Below, piece after piece: positions 1 to 5,576 of a stretch of DNA of 5,611 nt. Under the pieces are notes generated by a model that was not told the DNA's origin, did no database searches, and worked only from the letters and a program-made list of their open reading frames with translations. The DNA is from Desulfovibrio sp. UBA2564 (GTDB lineage: Bacteria > Desulfobacterota > Desulfovibrionia > Desulfovibrionales > Desulfovibrionaceae). Where the stretch lies: positions 1 through 5,611 of the forward strand of contig DDLU01000250.1 of NCBI GenBank assembly GCA_002340305.1, written 5' to 3'. The translations under genes and the position numbers were made by a program. How positions within the stretch are numbered: position 1 is the stretch's first letter; each line of letters starts with the position of its first letter.

Positions 1-14
1 TGAGCTATCCGCCC
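1..14 (-). tRNA. 5' end of a tRNA gene, truncated by the window edge
   Basis: Read on the minus strand from position 14 to 1, the sequence is GGGCGGATAGCTCA. It fits the canonical tRNA start exactly: a 7-nt acceptor strand (GGGCGGA), T8 and A9, then the D-stem strand GCTC and A14. The anticodon and the 3' half lie beyond position 1, so the amino acid cannot be assigned. A TTGACA-type promoter sits about 75-100 bp upstream, as expected for a stable-RNA gene. The caveat is that only 14 nt are visible; the match is position-by-position but short. Confidence 0.62.
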
Positions 15-84
15 ACTGTCAGTGTGGATTTGTAAGTGGCTTGAATGTTTGTGTTCATTCTGTAGCCCCCGTCCACGAAGAGGC

Positions 85-113
85 ATACTGCCGATGTCGG
101 CTTGTTTTGTCAA
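85..113 (-). promoter_or_regulatory. Candidate sigma70 promoter for the left-edge tRNA
   Basis: On the minus strand a perfect -35 hexamer TTGACA (113-108) is followed, after 17 nt, by CAGTAT (90-85), a 3/6 match to TATAAT. Transcription would start near position 78 and give a leader of about 64 nt before the tRNA at position 14. The strong -35 box is clear; the -10 assignment is uncertain. The short hairpin GCCG/CGGC (92-101) lies inside the spacer. Confidence 0.4.
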
Positions 114-143
114 ACGATTTTTTTAATATATTTGAAATAAACT

Positions 144-920
144 TTAATCATCTGATATATCATGTTTTTTGTGTGCTATTTCAGCAAATTTTTCAGTGCT
201 TTCAATGGGGTCTGCGGTCTGGAATATGTTTCTGCCGATGCAGCATCCTTTGCAGCCTGATTTCAAACCCGCTTCGGTGTTGCTCAGAGCACCTTCCAGA
301 TTCTGTCCCAGCGGGCCTCCGGTAACCAGTACCGGAATCGGGCTGGCGGCAACTGCTTTCATGAAGGTATCACCATTATTGGGATAGGGAACGGCTACGA
401 TGTCCGGGCCAAGTTCTGCGCCGATGCGGATGCAGTGGGCTACCAAACTGGAATCGTGTTCGTTAATGATCTGGCTGCCGCGCGCAAGGACGGTTGCCAG
501 AACCGGGATTCCCAGCTGATGCGCTTCATCGGTGATTTCGCCGAGATCCACCAGCATGCGATCTTCCAGTTCGTTACCGATATTCACGTGCATGGAAACC
601 GCGTCCGCACCAAGGCGCAGGGCTTCGGAAATGGAGCAGACAATGTTTTTGTTGTAGGAAGGGGAGCCATGCCTTGTCCCGGCATTGAGCTGTATGATCA
701 GGTTTACATCTGTGGGCACGAGATGCCCGTAATGCATAGCCAGTCCCTTGTTGAGGATGACTCCCTGAACACCGGATGCAGGCAGGGCTTCCAGAATAGA
801 CTGGATGGAGCCGAGGCCTTCGATCATGCCTTCGTTGGCTCCGTGGTCGAGAGCCAGAATCAGCGCGTTCCCGCTTTCCTTATCAAAAAGCCTTTTCAGG
901 CGGCGGTTAGTTCTGTTCAT
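144..920 (-). CDS. DhnA/ADH-synthase-type class I aldolase homologue lacking the catalytic lysine
   Basis: This 258-aa protein is full length for the archaeal-type class I aldolase family (fructose-bisphosphate aldolase DhnA, 2-amino-3,7-dideoxyheptulosonate synthase, LsrF), a cytoplasmic TIM barrel. Landmarks in order are LALDHG with Asp25, the NKG loop (57-59), GADAVSMHVNIG (104-115), GAELGPDIV (167-175), TGGP (200-203) and GRNIF (229-233). Family members carry a MYPRG-like tyrosine and a Schiff-base lysine in DIVK. Here these positions read VLARG (Leu145) and DIVA (Ala176), and the usual HKG histidine is Asn57. Standard Schiff-base aldol chemistry is therefore doubtful, although the fold and phosphate-binding glycines look intact. 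The ATG start has AAGGAT (936-931) 10 nt upstream. The gene follows the methyltransferase gene after 22 bp, so it is probably co-transcribed. No clear terminator is visible below 144. Family membership is confident; the reaction is unknown. Confidence 0.9.
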   Translation of the reverse strand: MNRTNRRLKRLFDKESGNALILALDHGANEGMIEGLGSIQSILEALPASGVQGVILNKGLAMHYGHLVPTDVNLIIQLNAGTRHGSPSYNKNIVCSISEALRLGADAVSMHVNIGNELEDRMLVDLGEITDEAHQLGIPVLATVLARGSQIINEHDSSLVAHCIRIGAELGPDIVAVPYPNNGDTFMKAVAASPIPVLVTGGPLGQNLEGALSNTEAGLKSGCKGCCIGRNIFQTADPIESTEKFAEIAHKKHDISDD

Positions 921-942
921 TATTTTATTGATCCTTATATTC

Positions 943-2199
943 TTATTTGTCGGTCCAGATAAACCGGGGTCCTTTTTTTCCGGTAAACCCGAGCAGCATA
1001 TCTTTATAGTAAAGCCCGACAGGGCCTTTGCCTTTTGCCGGGGCAGGAAGACTTTGCCCTGCCAGCAGGTTGGTTATGTCCTGCGGTTTATCAATGACCA
1101 GTGCTGAACTGTCCGGCTTTTCAGGCAGTAGGCAGCGGGCAAACGGGTCCGGCTTGAACTTGTCCCGGTTAAATTTGCCGATATGAAAGCCTTGCCAGCG
1201 CAGTTCTTTGGGCAGGGTTTTCAAGGCATGCTTATTCAGGAATATGGCCTTGCCTTTAAATTCGTAAATTTCACCTTCGGGCAACGCGGAGAGGTCTGCT
1301 GATCCGGGAATTTCGGTTCTCTTCAGGTTAACCTTTTTACCCGGAGGATTGCAGGTGTCCGGGATTTGCGCTTCTTCATCTCCGGGTTTGCGCAGTCCGC
1401 AAAGGTAAAATCCCTGTCCTCCGCCGGAACCATCCACGCGCAGTACCTCGTCCATGTTCGGCAGGAGCGGATCAGCAAGGGTGAATCCTTCGGGGCGCGG
1501 AAGATCGAACATTTCAAAGCCAAGCTCTTCGGTGGCAAAGCGGGTTTGTTCTTCATTTTCCTGCACGTTGGTTGTGCAGGTGGAGTAGACTAGCCGTCCG
1601 CCGGGGGCCAACAGCTCATAAGCCTTGGCTAAAAGTTTGCGTTGCAGGTTGACCAGCGGGATGGTCTTCTCACCCTTCCAGACTTCCATGGCCTTGGGGT
1701 TTTTGTTCAGTGTTCCCCATCCGCTGCATGGCGGGTCGAGCTGGATGGTTTTCCAGCTTGAGGGCGGCAGGGGAAGCTTTTGGGATTCGTAATGAACTGT
1801 GGCGGTGTTTACGGCCTGTACTTTGCGCAGGTTCTGGCGCAGCAGTGCCAGTCTATCGCTTGATGGCTCACTGGCCAGCACGAATCCGTCACGACCTACT
1901 AAACGGGCCAGTAGTCCGGTTTTGCTACCGGGAGCGGCACACATATCAAGTACCACATCTCCCTCATTCGGGTTGAGCATGAGCGGTGGCAGCATGGATG
2001 AGCGGTCCTGGATGTAAATCCGGCCAAACCTTGCGGCTACTGATTCGCCCAAAGGAAAGGGCTCTTTTTCCAGAATCCGGGCCATGGAATAGAATGGTTC
2101 CGGTCTGAACTCAAATCCTTGCGCGCGGAGCAGCTCTTCAACGGTCTTCACGTCTTTAGGAGCGCAGACCAGTCTGAATGTTCTTAAATCTGTATTCAT
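943..2199 (-). CDS. RsmB/RsmF-family 16S rRNA (cytosine-5) methyltransferase
   Basis: This 418-aa cytoplasmic SAM-dependent RNA m5C methyltransferase belongs to the NOL1/NOP2/Sun family. An N-terminal substrate domain (about 1-75) leads into a Rossmann fold. Motif I is DMCAAPGSKT (85-94, SAM binding), an acidic ribose-binding residue follows near Glu111, motif IV is DPPCSG (155-160, Cys158) and motif VI is STC (Cys208). In this family the motif VI Cys attacks the cytosine and the motif IV Cys aids release; both are present. The C-terminal part (about 310-418, ending GLYYKDMLLGFTGKKG) resembles the PUA-like tail of RsmF/YebU, and the NusB-like N-terminal domain of RsmB is absent. RsmF (16S C1407) is therefore the likelier relative, but E. 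coli RsmF is longer (about 480 aa), so the target base is not assigned. The ATG is the first start after an in-frame TGA about 9 codons upstream; no good Shine-Dalgarno precedes it. It is first gene of the unit with the aldolase homologue. Confidence 0.93.
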   Translation of the reverse strand: MNTDLRTFRLVCAPKDVKTVEELLRAQGFEFRPEPFYSMARILEKEPFPLGESVAARFGRIYIQDRSSMLPPLMLNPNEGDVVLDMCAAPGSKTGLLARLVGRDGFVLASEPSSDRLALLRQNLRKVQAVNTATVHYESQKLPLPPSSWKTIQLDPPCSGWGTLNKNPKAMEVWKGEKTIPLVNLQRKLLAKAYELLAPGGRLVYSTCTTNVQENEEQTRFATEELGFEMFDLPRPEGFTLADPLLPNMDEVLRVDGSGGGQGFYLCGLRKPGDEEAQIPDTCNPPGKKVNLKRTEIPGSADLSALPEGEIYEFKGKAIFLNKHALKTLPKELRWQGFHIGKFNRDKFKPDPFARCLLPEKPDSSALVIDKPQDITNLLAGQSLPAPAKGKGPVGLYYKDMLLGFTGKKGPRFIWTDK

Positions 2200-2271
2200 A
2201 ATAGATGGTGCGGTCGTGGTGTTTCAGGTTGAAATAAGGAAAGGGAGCAGGAAGGCCGCAAAAAAAGTAAA

Positions 2272-2277
2272 ATTATA
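2272..2277 (-). promoter_or_regulatory. Candidate -10 box for the methyltransferase-aldolase unit
   Basis: The minus strand reads TATAAT at 2277-2272 within an AT-rich stretch. A start near 2265 would give a leader of about 65 nt before the ATG at 2199. A TTGTAT lies 15 nt upstream (a 3/6 match to TTGACA at short spacing), so the -35 box is weak. A run of T on the minus strand (seven A residues at 2260-2266 on the plus strand) lies near the predicted start site. Confidence 0.4.
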
Positions 2278-2280
2278 TAA

Positions 2281-2384
2281 AATTCCGGCTTGATACAACT
2301 TAAGAAAAACAGGCCGGGGTGCAAAGATACTCAGAAACCCTTATAGACAGGAGCAAGAGAGATAAAACAGCAATTCCGGTTTGA
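2281..2384. repeat. Direct repeat pair AATTCCGG(C/T)TTGA in the divergent intergenic region
   Basis: AATTCCGGCTTGA at 2281-2293 recurs as AATTCCGGTTTGA at 2372-2384, identical at 12 of 13 bases and 91 bp apart. The first copy overlaps the upstream part of the methyltransferase promoter. The second runs into TTGACA at 2381-2386, which resembles a plus-strand -35 box but has no good -10 box at 16-18 nt. The pair could be two sites for one regulator or the remains of a duplication; the sequence does not decide. Confidence 0.45.
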
Positions 2385-2415
2385 CAAGGGTTGTGTATGC
2401 TTGCCTGTATCTTTG
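2322..2415. repeat. Nested inverted repeats in the divergent intergenic region
   Basis: CAAAGATAC (2322-2330) is the exact reverse complement of GTATCTTTG (2407-2415). Inside it, AACCCTT (2336-2342) is the exact reverse complement of AAGGGTT (2386-2392). The pairs are nested, so a transcript from either strand could form a two-part stem of 9 and 7 bp, separated by an asymmetric 5/14-nt interior loop and capped by about 43 nt. The 2200-2579 interval holds no convincing gene: its longest open frame is on the minus strand, begins with GTG near 2540 and has no ribosome-binding site. This structure may be a small RNA, a regulatory site or chance. Confidence 0.45.
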
Positions 2416-2470
2416 ACTTTGCGTCTCATTGCATTAGCTGCTACAAGCGTTTTACCCGTTCTCAGAAATT

Positions 2471-2488
2471 CGGCAGAGCCGGCTGCCG
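2471..2488. repeat. GC hairpin upstream of the FG-GAP gene
   Basis: CGGCAG (2471-2476) pairs perfectly with CTGCCG (2483-2488) around AGCCGG, which forms part of the palindrome AGCCGGCT (2477-2484). No T tract follows on either strand, so it does not look like an intrinsic terminator. It lies 34 bp upstream of the TATAAT at 2522, a plausible position for a regulator-binding site. Function is not established. Confidence 0.4.
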
Positions 2489-2521
2489 TTGCAATCTTGT
2501 GCCGGCGTGTACTTATTGATG

Positions 2522-2527
2522 TATAAT
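2522..2527 (+). promoter_or_regulatory. -10 box of the FG-GAP gene promoter
   Basis: A perfect TATAAT lies 52 bp upstream of the ATG at 2580 and implies a leader of about 46 nt containing the strong ribosome-binding site at 2568-2573. The -35 region is poor: the best candidate is TTGTGC at 2497-2502, with a long 19-nt spacer. Activator dependence is possible but is only an inference. Confidence 0.5.
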
Positions 2528-2579
2528 ATTTTGTAATCACAACATATATTGACTGTAAATTTAGTCTGGAGGATTAACA

Positions 2580-4229
2580 ATGTCGTTTCGACGTTTGATG
2601 ATTTTTCTCATTGTCGCCGTAACAATGTTTGCAGCTACTGCTGCTTTTGCGGGCACTGCGCGTACTTACGCGGTTTACCCTTTTGAAATCAATGGACCTT
2701 CCCAATACAAATATCTGAGCCGCGGTGTTCAGACCATGTTGACTTCCCGTTTGAACTGGACCGGGCATTTTGAGCCTATGGCTGGTTCTGCTGATTTGAA
2801 AGAAGCCGATAAGCCTAAGGATGCTGTCGCAGAAATTAAGAAAGTCCAGGCCCTTGATGTTGATTACATCGCACTTGGCTCTGTTGTTATTGTCGGTAAA
2901 CAGGCTTCTGTTGATGTCCGTATGATCAATGCAGACGGGCATTCATGGTCCAAAAGTGCCGAAACTACAATTTCCGGACTTATTCCCGCAATTGACAGTA
3001 TTGCCAATGATATTAAAGGACAGCTCTTCGAAAAACCGGGCAGCAAAAAAGAGTCTGAAGAAGAAAAGCAGCGTGAAGACGCTCGCCCGGATAGCCCGGT
3101 GAATCCTGATTTTGTCACCGCAGCTGGGTCAGGAAAGGTTATTGAAAGTACAATCAACCCCCAGTTCAGGTATCAGGGCGGAACTGAAACTCCCGGTCGC
3201 TGGCGTAGTCAGACCATGAAATTTGTCAACCGCGGCGGATTTGTAGAAGATGTTACCGGCGATGGCAAAAAAGATTTGGTCGTTCTGACCGAAAAAGACA
3301 TCAAGGTACTTTCCATCAATGGTCAGCATTTGAAAGAAGTTGCTGCTTATAAATACAGCAACCGTTCTTCAGGCTTGCGGATCAATGGAATTGATCTGGA
3401 TAGGGACGGTGTTTACGAAGTTGTGCTCTGCACTGAAATTGAACGTAAACCTTATTCTTATATAATTTCATTCAAGGGTAAGACCCCTAGTGTCCTGCTC
3501 GACCGCAATAAGAATTTTCTTGCTGTAGTAAAAACTCCGCCGAACTTTTCCGAAACTCTTGTGGGTCAGCGTTTTGACCCGCACCGGACTTTTTATTCCA
3601 AGGATCTCACTGAGTACTCCTTTTCCAACGGTGCTTTGGTTCCCATCCGTAAAATGAAAGTTCCTGAGTTTACGAATGTTTTCAACCTGACTTATCTTCC
3701 TGTTAAGGATGACGATTATAAGATTATTGTGCTGAACAAGTACGGGCGCATCAATCTTTACGATAAGAATCTTGAACCAGTTTACGAAAGTACCAATAGC
3801 TACAACTCTGCGTCTGTCGCAATTGATACCGTATCTAAACTCCGCGGCTTCAACGAAGAGAAGTCCAGTGAGCGTATGGATCATAACTACTTTATTCCCA
3901 TGCCGGTCTCAGTTGTTTCCATCTCCGATCCGCATAAGAAAGAAGTGCTGTTGAATAAAGACCTTTCCATTGCCGGACAGCTGTTTTCAAACTACAAGAA
4001 TTTCTCCCAAGGTGAAATTCATGCTGAGTTTTGGGATGGTGTAGGTCTGAACCTTGCCTGGAAGACCCGCAGAATCAAAGGTACTGTTACCAGTTACGGT
4101 GTTGCAGATATCGATAATGATGGTGCTGATGAGCTGTATTGCATCATGAATACATTTCCGGGATCTTTAGGTGTTAAACACCGCAAGACTTTGGTTATGG
4201 CCTACGAACTCAACATGCCCGCTAATTAG
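2580..4229 (+). CDS. Secreted TolB/CsgG-like N-domain protein with FG-GAP (VCBS) repeats
   Basis: This 549-aa protein has a clear Sec signal peptide (basic MSFRR, hydrophobic 6-20, predicted cleavage after AFA at 24), so it should be exported to the periplasm or beyond. Residues about 28-150 resemble the TolB/CsgG-type alpha/beta N-terminal domain: VYPFEI (32-37), LSRGVQTMLTSRL (46-58), DYIALGSV (95-102) and VDVRMINADG (111-120). A charged Glu/Lys-rich linker (about 151-175) follows. The rest looks like a beta-propeller or FG-GAP region with three calcium-loop motifs: DVTGDGKKD (224-232), DLDRDG (272-277) and DIDNDGADE (510-518). Strands between them are less conserved. GGAGGA (2568-2573) sits 6 nt before the ATG. 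It is transcribed alone and closed by a strong terminator. A surface or envelope scaffold role is only an inference; no enzyme motif is visible. The domain order resembles uncharacterised Desulfovibrio FG-GAP proteins as I recall them. Confidence 0.88.
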   Translation: MSFRRLMIFLIVAVTMFAATAAFAGTARTYAVYPFEINGPSQYKYLSRGVQTMLTSRLNWTGHFEPMAGSADLKEADKPKDAVAEIKKVQALDVDYIALGSVVIVGKQASVDVRMINADGHSWSKSAETTISGLIPAIDSIANDIKGQLFEKPGSKKESEEEKQREDARPDSPVNPDFVTAAGSGKVIESTINPQFRYQGGTETPGRWRSQTMKFVNRGGFVEDVTGDGKKDLVVLTEKDIKVLSINGQHLKEVAAYKYSNRSSGLRINGIDLDRDGVYEVVLCTEIERKPYSYIISFKGKTPSVLLDRNKNFLAVVKTPPNFSETLVGQRFDPHRTFYSKDLTEYSFSNGALVPIRKMKVPEFTNVFNLTYLPVKDDDYKIIVLNKYGRINLYDKNLEPVYESTNSYNSASVAIDTVSKLRGFNEEKSSERMDHNYFIPMPVSVVSISDPHKKEVLLNKDLSIAGQLFSNYKNFSQGEIHAEFWDGVGLNLAWKTRRIKGTVTSYGVADIDNDGADELYCIMNTFPGSLGVKHRKTLVMAYELNMPAN

Positions 4230-4236
4230 TCTGACC

Positions 4237-4269
4237 GGGCCTCCCGCTTCTATGCGGGAGGCCCTTTTT
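4237..4269 (+). terminator. Rho-independent terminator of the FG-GAP gene
   Basis: A perfect 11-bp stem, GGGCCTCCCGC (4237-4247) with GCGGGAGGCCC (4254-4264), encloses the 6-nt loop TTCTAT and is followed at once by TTTTT (4265-4269). It begins 7 nt after the TAG stop at 4227-4229. Confidence 0.95.
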
Positions 4270-4270
4270 G

Positions 4271-4279
4271 TGATATAAT
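4271..4279 (+). promoter_or_regulatory. Extended -10 promoter of the TRAP binding-protein gene
   Basis: TGATATAAT is a perfect extended -10 element (TGn followed by TATAAT at 4274-4279). It starts two bases after the T tract of the preceding terminator. The usual -35 position falls inside the terminator loop and shows no match, which is typical of extended -10 promoters. Predicted start is near 4286, with a leader of about 78 nt. Confidence 0.6.
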
Positions 4280-4294
4280 TTCCTACCTTTTCCA

Positions 4295-4321
4295 GGCGAA
4301 GCTGCCTTGCCCTGCTTCGCC
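4295..4321 (+). repeat. Perfect 8-bp hairpin in the TRAP gene leader
   Basis: GGCGAAGC (4295-4302) pairs perfectly with GCTTCGCC (4314-4321) around an 11-nt loop. If transcription starts near 4286, the hairpin lies about 9 nt from the 5' end and could stabilise the mRNA. The same GCGAAGC core recurs beyond the gene at 5526-5576, so it may instead be a REP-like dispersed palindrome. No T tract follows it. Confidence 0.6.
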
Positions 4322-4351
4322 GACCAATCAAAGAAAGTAAGTCCTTACAAT

Positions 4352-4357
4352 GGAGGA
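4352..4357 (+). promoter_or_regulatory. Ribosome-binding site that fixes the TRAP gene start
   Basis: GGAGGA ends 6 nt before the ATG at 4364, the normal spacing. The in-frame GTG at 4361 is only 3 nt away, and an upstream in-frame TTG at 4307 lies inside the leader hairpin loop and lacks a ribosome-binding site. The ATG at 4364 also starts directly with a proper signal peptide. Confidence 0.85.
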
Positions 4358-4363
4358 TGCGTG

Positions 4364-5380
4364 ATGAGAACCGGAAAAACCGCCGGGTTGCTTGCCTTAT
4401 TTATGTTTTGGGCGGCACTTTTTAGTGCTTCAGTTGTTTCTGCGGCTGATATCAGCCTCAGCTACGCCAATTTTCCACCTGCGAAAACCTTCCCCTGCGT
4501 TCAGATGGAACGCTGGAAACAGGAAGTGGAGAAAAGAACCAACGGTAAAGTTCAGGTTCAGACCTACCCCGGGTCAACTTTGCTTGGTGCCAAGAATACT
4601 CTGCGCGGGGTAATGCAGGGGCAGGCCGATATAGGCTGTGTGAGCCTTGCATACCATCCGGGGGTTTTCCCGCTTAGCTCTGTATTCGAGCTTCCGCTGG
4701 GATTCACGACCTCTACTTCCGCCAGTCTTGCCCTCTGGGATCTTTATACCAAGTACCAGCCCAAAGAATTCAAACATTTCAAGGTGCTGACCATGTTCTC
4801 CTCGGCTCCTTCCAACATTATGACCAAAATTCCTGTTCGTAATCTTAACGATCTCAATGGTTTGGAAGTGCGTGCTTCCGGTATTCTGTCCAAGATTCTT
4901 GAATCTCTTGGCGCAACCCCGGTTTCCATGCCTATGTCCGCAACCCCCGAAGCGTTGCAGAAGGGTGTGGTTAAAGGTCTGTTCTCCTCTTTCGAAGTAC
5001 TTAAGGACTTGAACTTTGCAGAGATCTGCCGTTATGAAACTGAAACCAACACAGCAGTTTATCCTTTTGCCGTAATCATGAACAAGAATTCTTGGAATGC
5101 ATTGCCTAGTGATGTTAAAAAGGTGCTCAACGATCTCGGTCGCGAGCAGGCAGAGTGGACCGGAAAATACATGGATGAGCATGTAAAGCGTTCCCTTTCA
5201 TGGGCTAAGGAAAAGTACTCCATTGAGATGATCAAGATGTCTGATGCAGATATGCAGGCTATCAAAGAAAAGACCCTGCCGCTCATTGGTGATTGGAAAA
5301 AGAAAGCCGGGTCTAAAGGTATTGATGCAGAAGCAGTACTCAAAGATGTTGAAGATTTTCGCGTTAAATATGAAAAGTAA
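4364..5380 (+). CDS. TRAP transporter periplasmic solute-binding protein, DctP family
   Basis: This 338-aa protein matches the usual DctP/TAXI-class length of about 320-340 aa. A Sec signal peptide (basic MRTGK, hydrophobic 7-25) is cut near VSA (25-27), placing it in the periplasm. DctP-family landmarks are FPCVQMERWKQEVEKRTNGK (43-62), YPGSTLLG (68-75), the MQGQADIG segment (84-91), and LNGLEVRASG (164-173). Arg170 in this last segment is at the position that binds the ligand carboxylate in this family. A C-terminal helical region (about 255-338) is rich in Lys and Glu. The ligand is likely an organic acid but cannot be named from sequence. TRAP uptake needs DctQ/DctM membrane partners; none is encoded next to it here, and the 231 bp downstream are non-coding. 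Its own extended -10 promoter and hairpin leader suggest a monocistronic gene. Confidence 0.93.
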   Translation: MRTGKTAGLLALFMFWAALFSASVVSAADISLSYANFPPAKTFPCVQMERWKQEVEKRTNGKVQVQTYPGSTLLGAKNTLRGVMQGQADIGCVSLAYHPGVFPLSSVFELPLGFTTSTSASLALWDLYTKYQPKEFKHFKVLTMFSSAPSNIMTKIPVRNLNDLNGLEVRASGILSKILESLGATPVSMPMSATPEALQKGVVKGLFSSFEVLKDLNFAEICRYETETNTAVYPFAVIMNKNSWNALPSDVKKVLNDLGREQAEWTGKYMDEHVKRSLSWAKEKYSIEMIKMSDADMQAIKEKTLPLIGDWKKKAGSKGIDAEAVLKDVEDFRVKYEK

Positions 5381-5390
5381 TTTATGATGC

Positions 5391-5520
5391 CTCCAGCGGC
5401 TGGGGAAGGGAAACTTTTGCAAAAGCTTCATCTCTGCTCTCAGTATTCGTAAGACTCGAAGCAAAGCTTCTCGTTAACGGCTACAGGCCTTCCCCAGACC
5501 CTATCCCTTCAAAACCTTTT
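5391..5520. repeat. Composite intergenic inverted-repeat element after the TRAP gene
   Basis: CTGGGGAAGG (5400-5409) is exactly inverted as CCTTCCCCAG (5488-5497). Between the arms are the palindrome CTTTTGCAAAAG (5414-5425), GAAGC-AAA-GCTTC (5458-5470) and CGTTAACG (5472-5479). A small hairpin CCAG-CGG-CTGG (5393-5403) overlaps the left arm. A GCCTCC-GCGGC start followed by GGGGAAGGGAAACTTTT resembles a dispersed intergenic element I recall from Desulfovibrio genomes; this is memory, not a search. It may end transcription of the TRAP gene, but no T tract directly follows a stem, so I do not call it a terminator. Confidence 0.55.
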
Positions 5521-5525
5521 AGTCT

Positions 5526-5576
5526 GCTTCGCATATAGCTTGTCTGGATTGTCTTTGAGATAAAAAATGGCGAAGC
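5526..5576. repeat. Inverted repeat GCTTCGC/GCGAAGC near the right edge
   Basis: GCTTCGC (5526-5532) and GCGAAGC (5570-5576) are exact inverted copies separated by 37 bp. The right copy, as GGCGAAGCC (5569-5577), is followed by the AT-rich run to the window end containing two TTTTT stretches. No gene is visible from 5381 to 5611; the final bases look like more intergenic repeat that continues past the edge. Confidence 0.5.

Noticed and set aside
435..962. Plus-strand open frame of 175 codons
   Set aside because: It lies opposite the well-supported aldolase homologue and shows no family motifs; it is a shadow of that gene.
2381..2410. Full sigma70 promoter beginning with TTGACA
   Set aside because: The -35 box is perfect, but hexamers at 16-18 nt spacing match TATAAT at only one or two positions.
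2471..2488. Intrinsic terminator
   Set aside because: The 6-bp stem has no T tract on either strand.
2400..2520. Possible tRNA or other stable RNA after the TTGACA
   Set aside because: No T-loop GTTCRA motif, acceptor pairing or cloverleaf could be found.
2331..2540. Open frame of 69 codons on the minus strand in the divergent region
   Set aside because: It starts with GTG, has no ribosome-binding site, has no recognisable domain, and overlaps the repeats and promoter elements of the intergenic region.
4307..4363. Longer N-terminus for the TRAP protein starting at TTG
   Set aside because: The TTG lies in the leader hairpin loop without a ribosome-binding site and would put 19 non-signal residues before the signal peptide.
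4574..5182. Minus-strand open frame of 202 codons
   Set aside because: It lies wholly opposite the TRAP binding-protein gene, has no motif and no ribosome-binding site of note.
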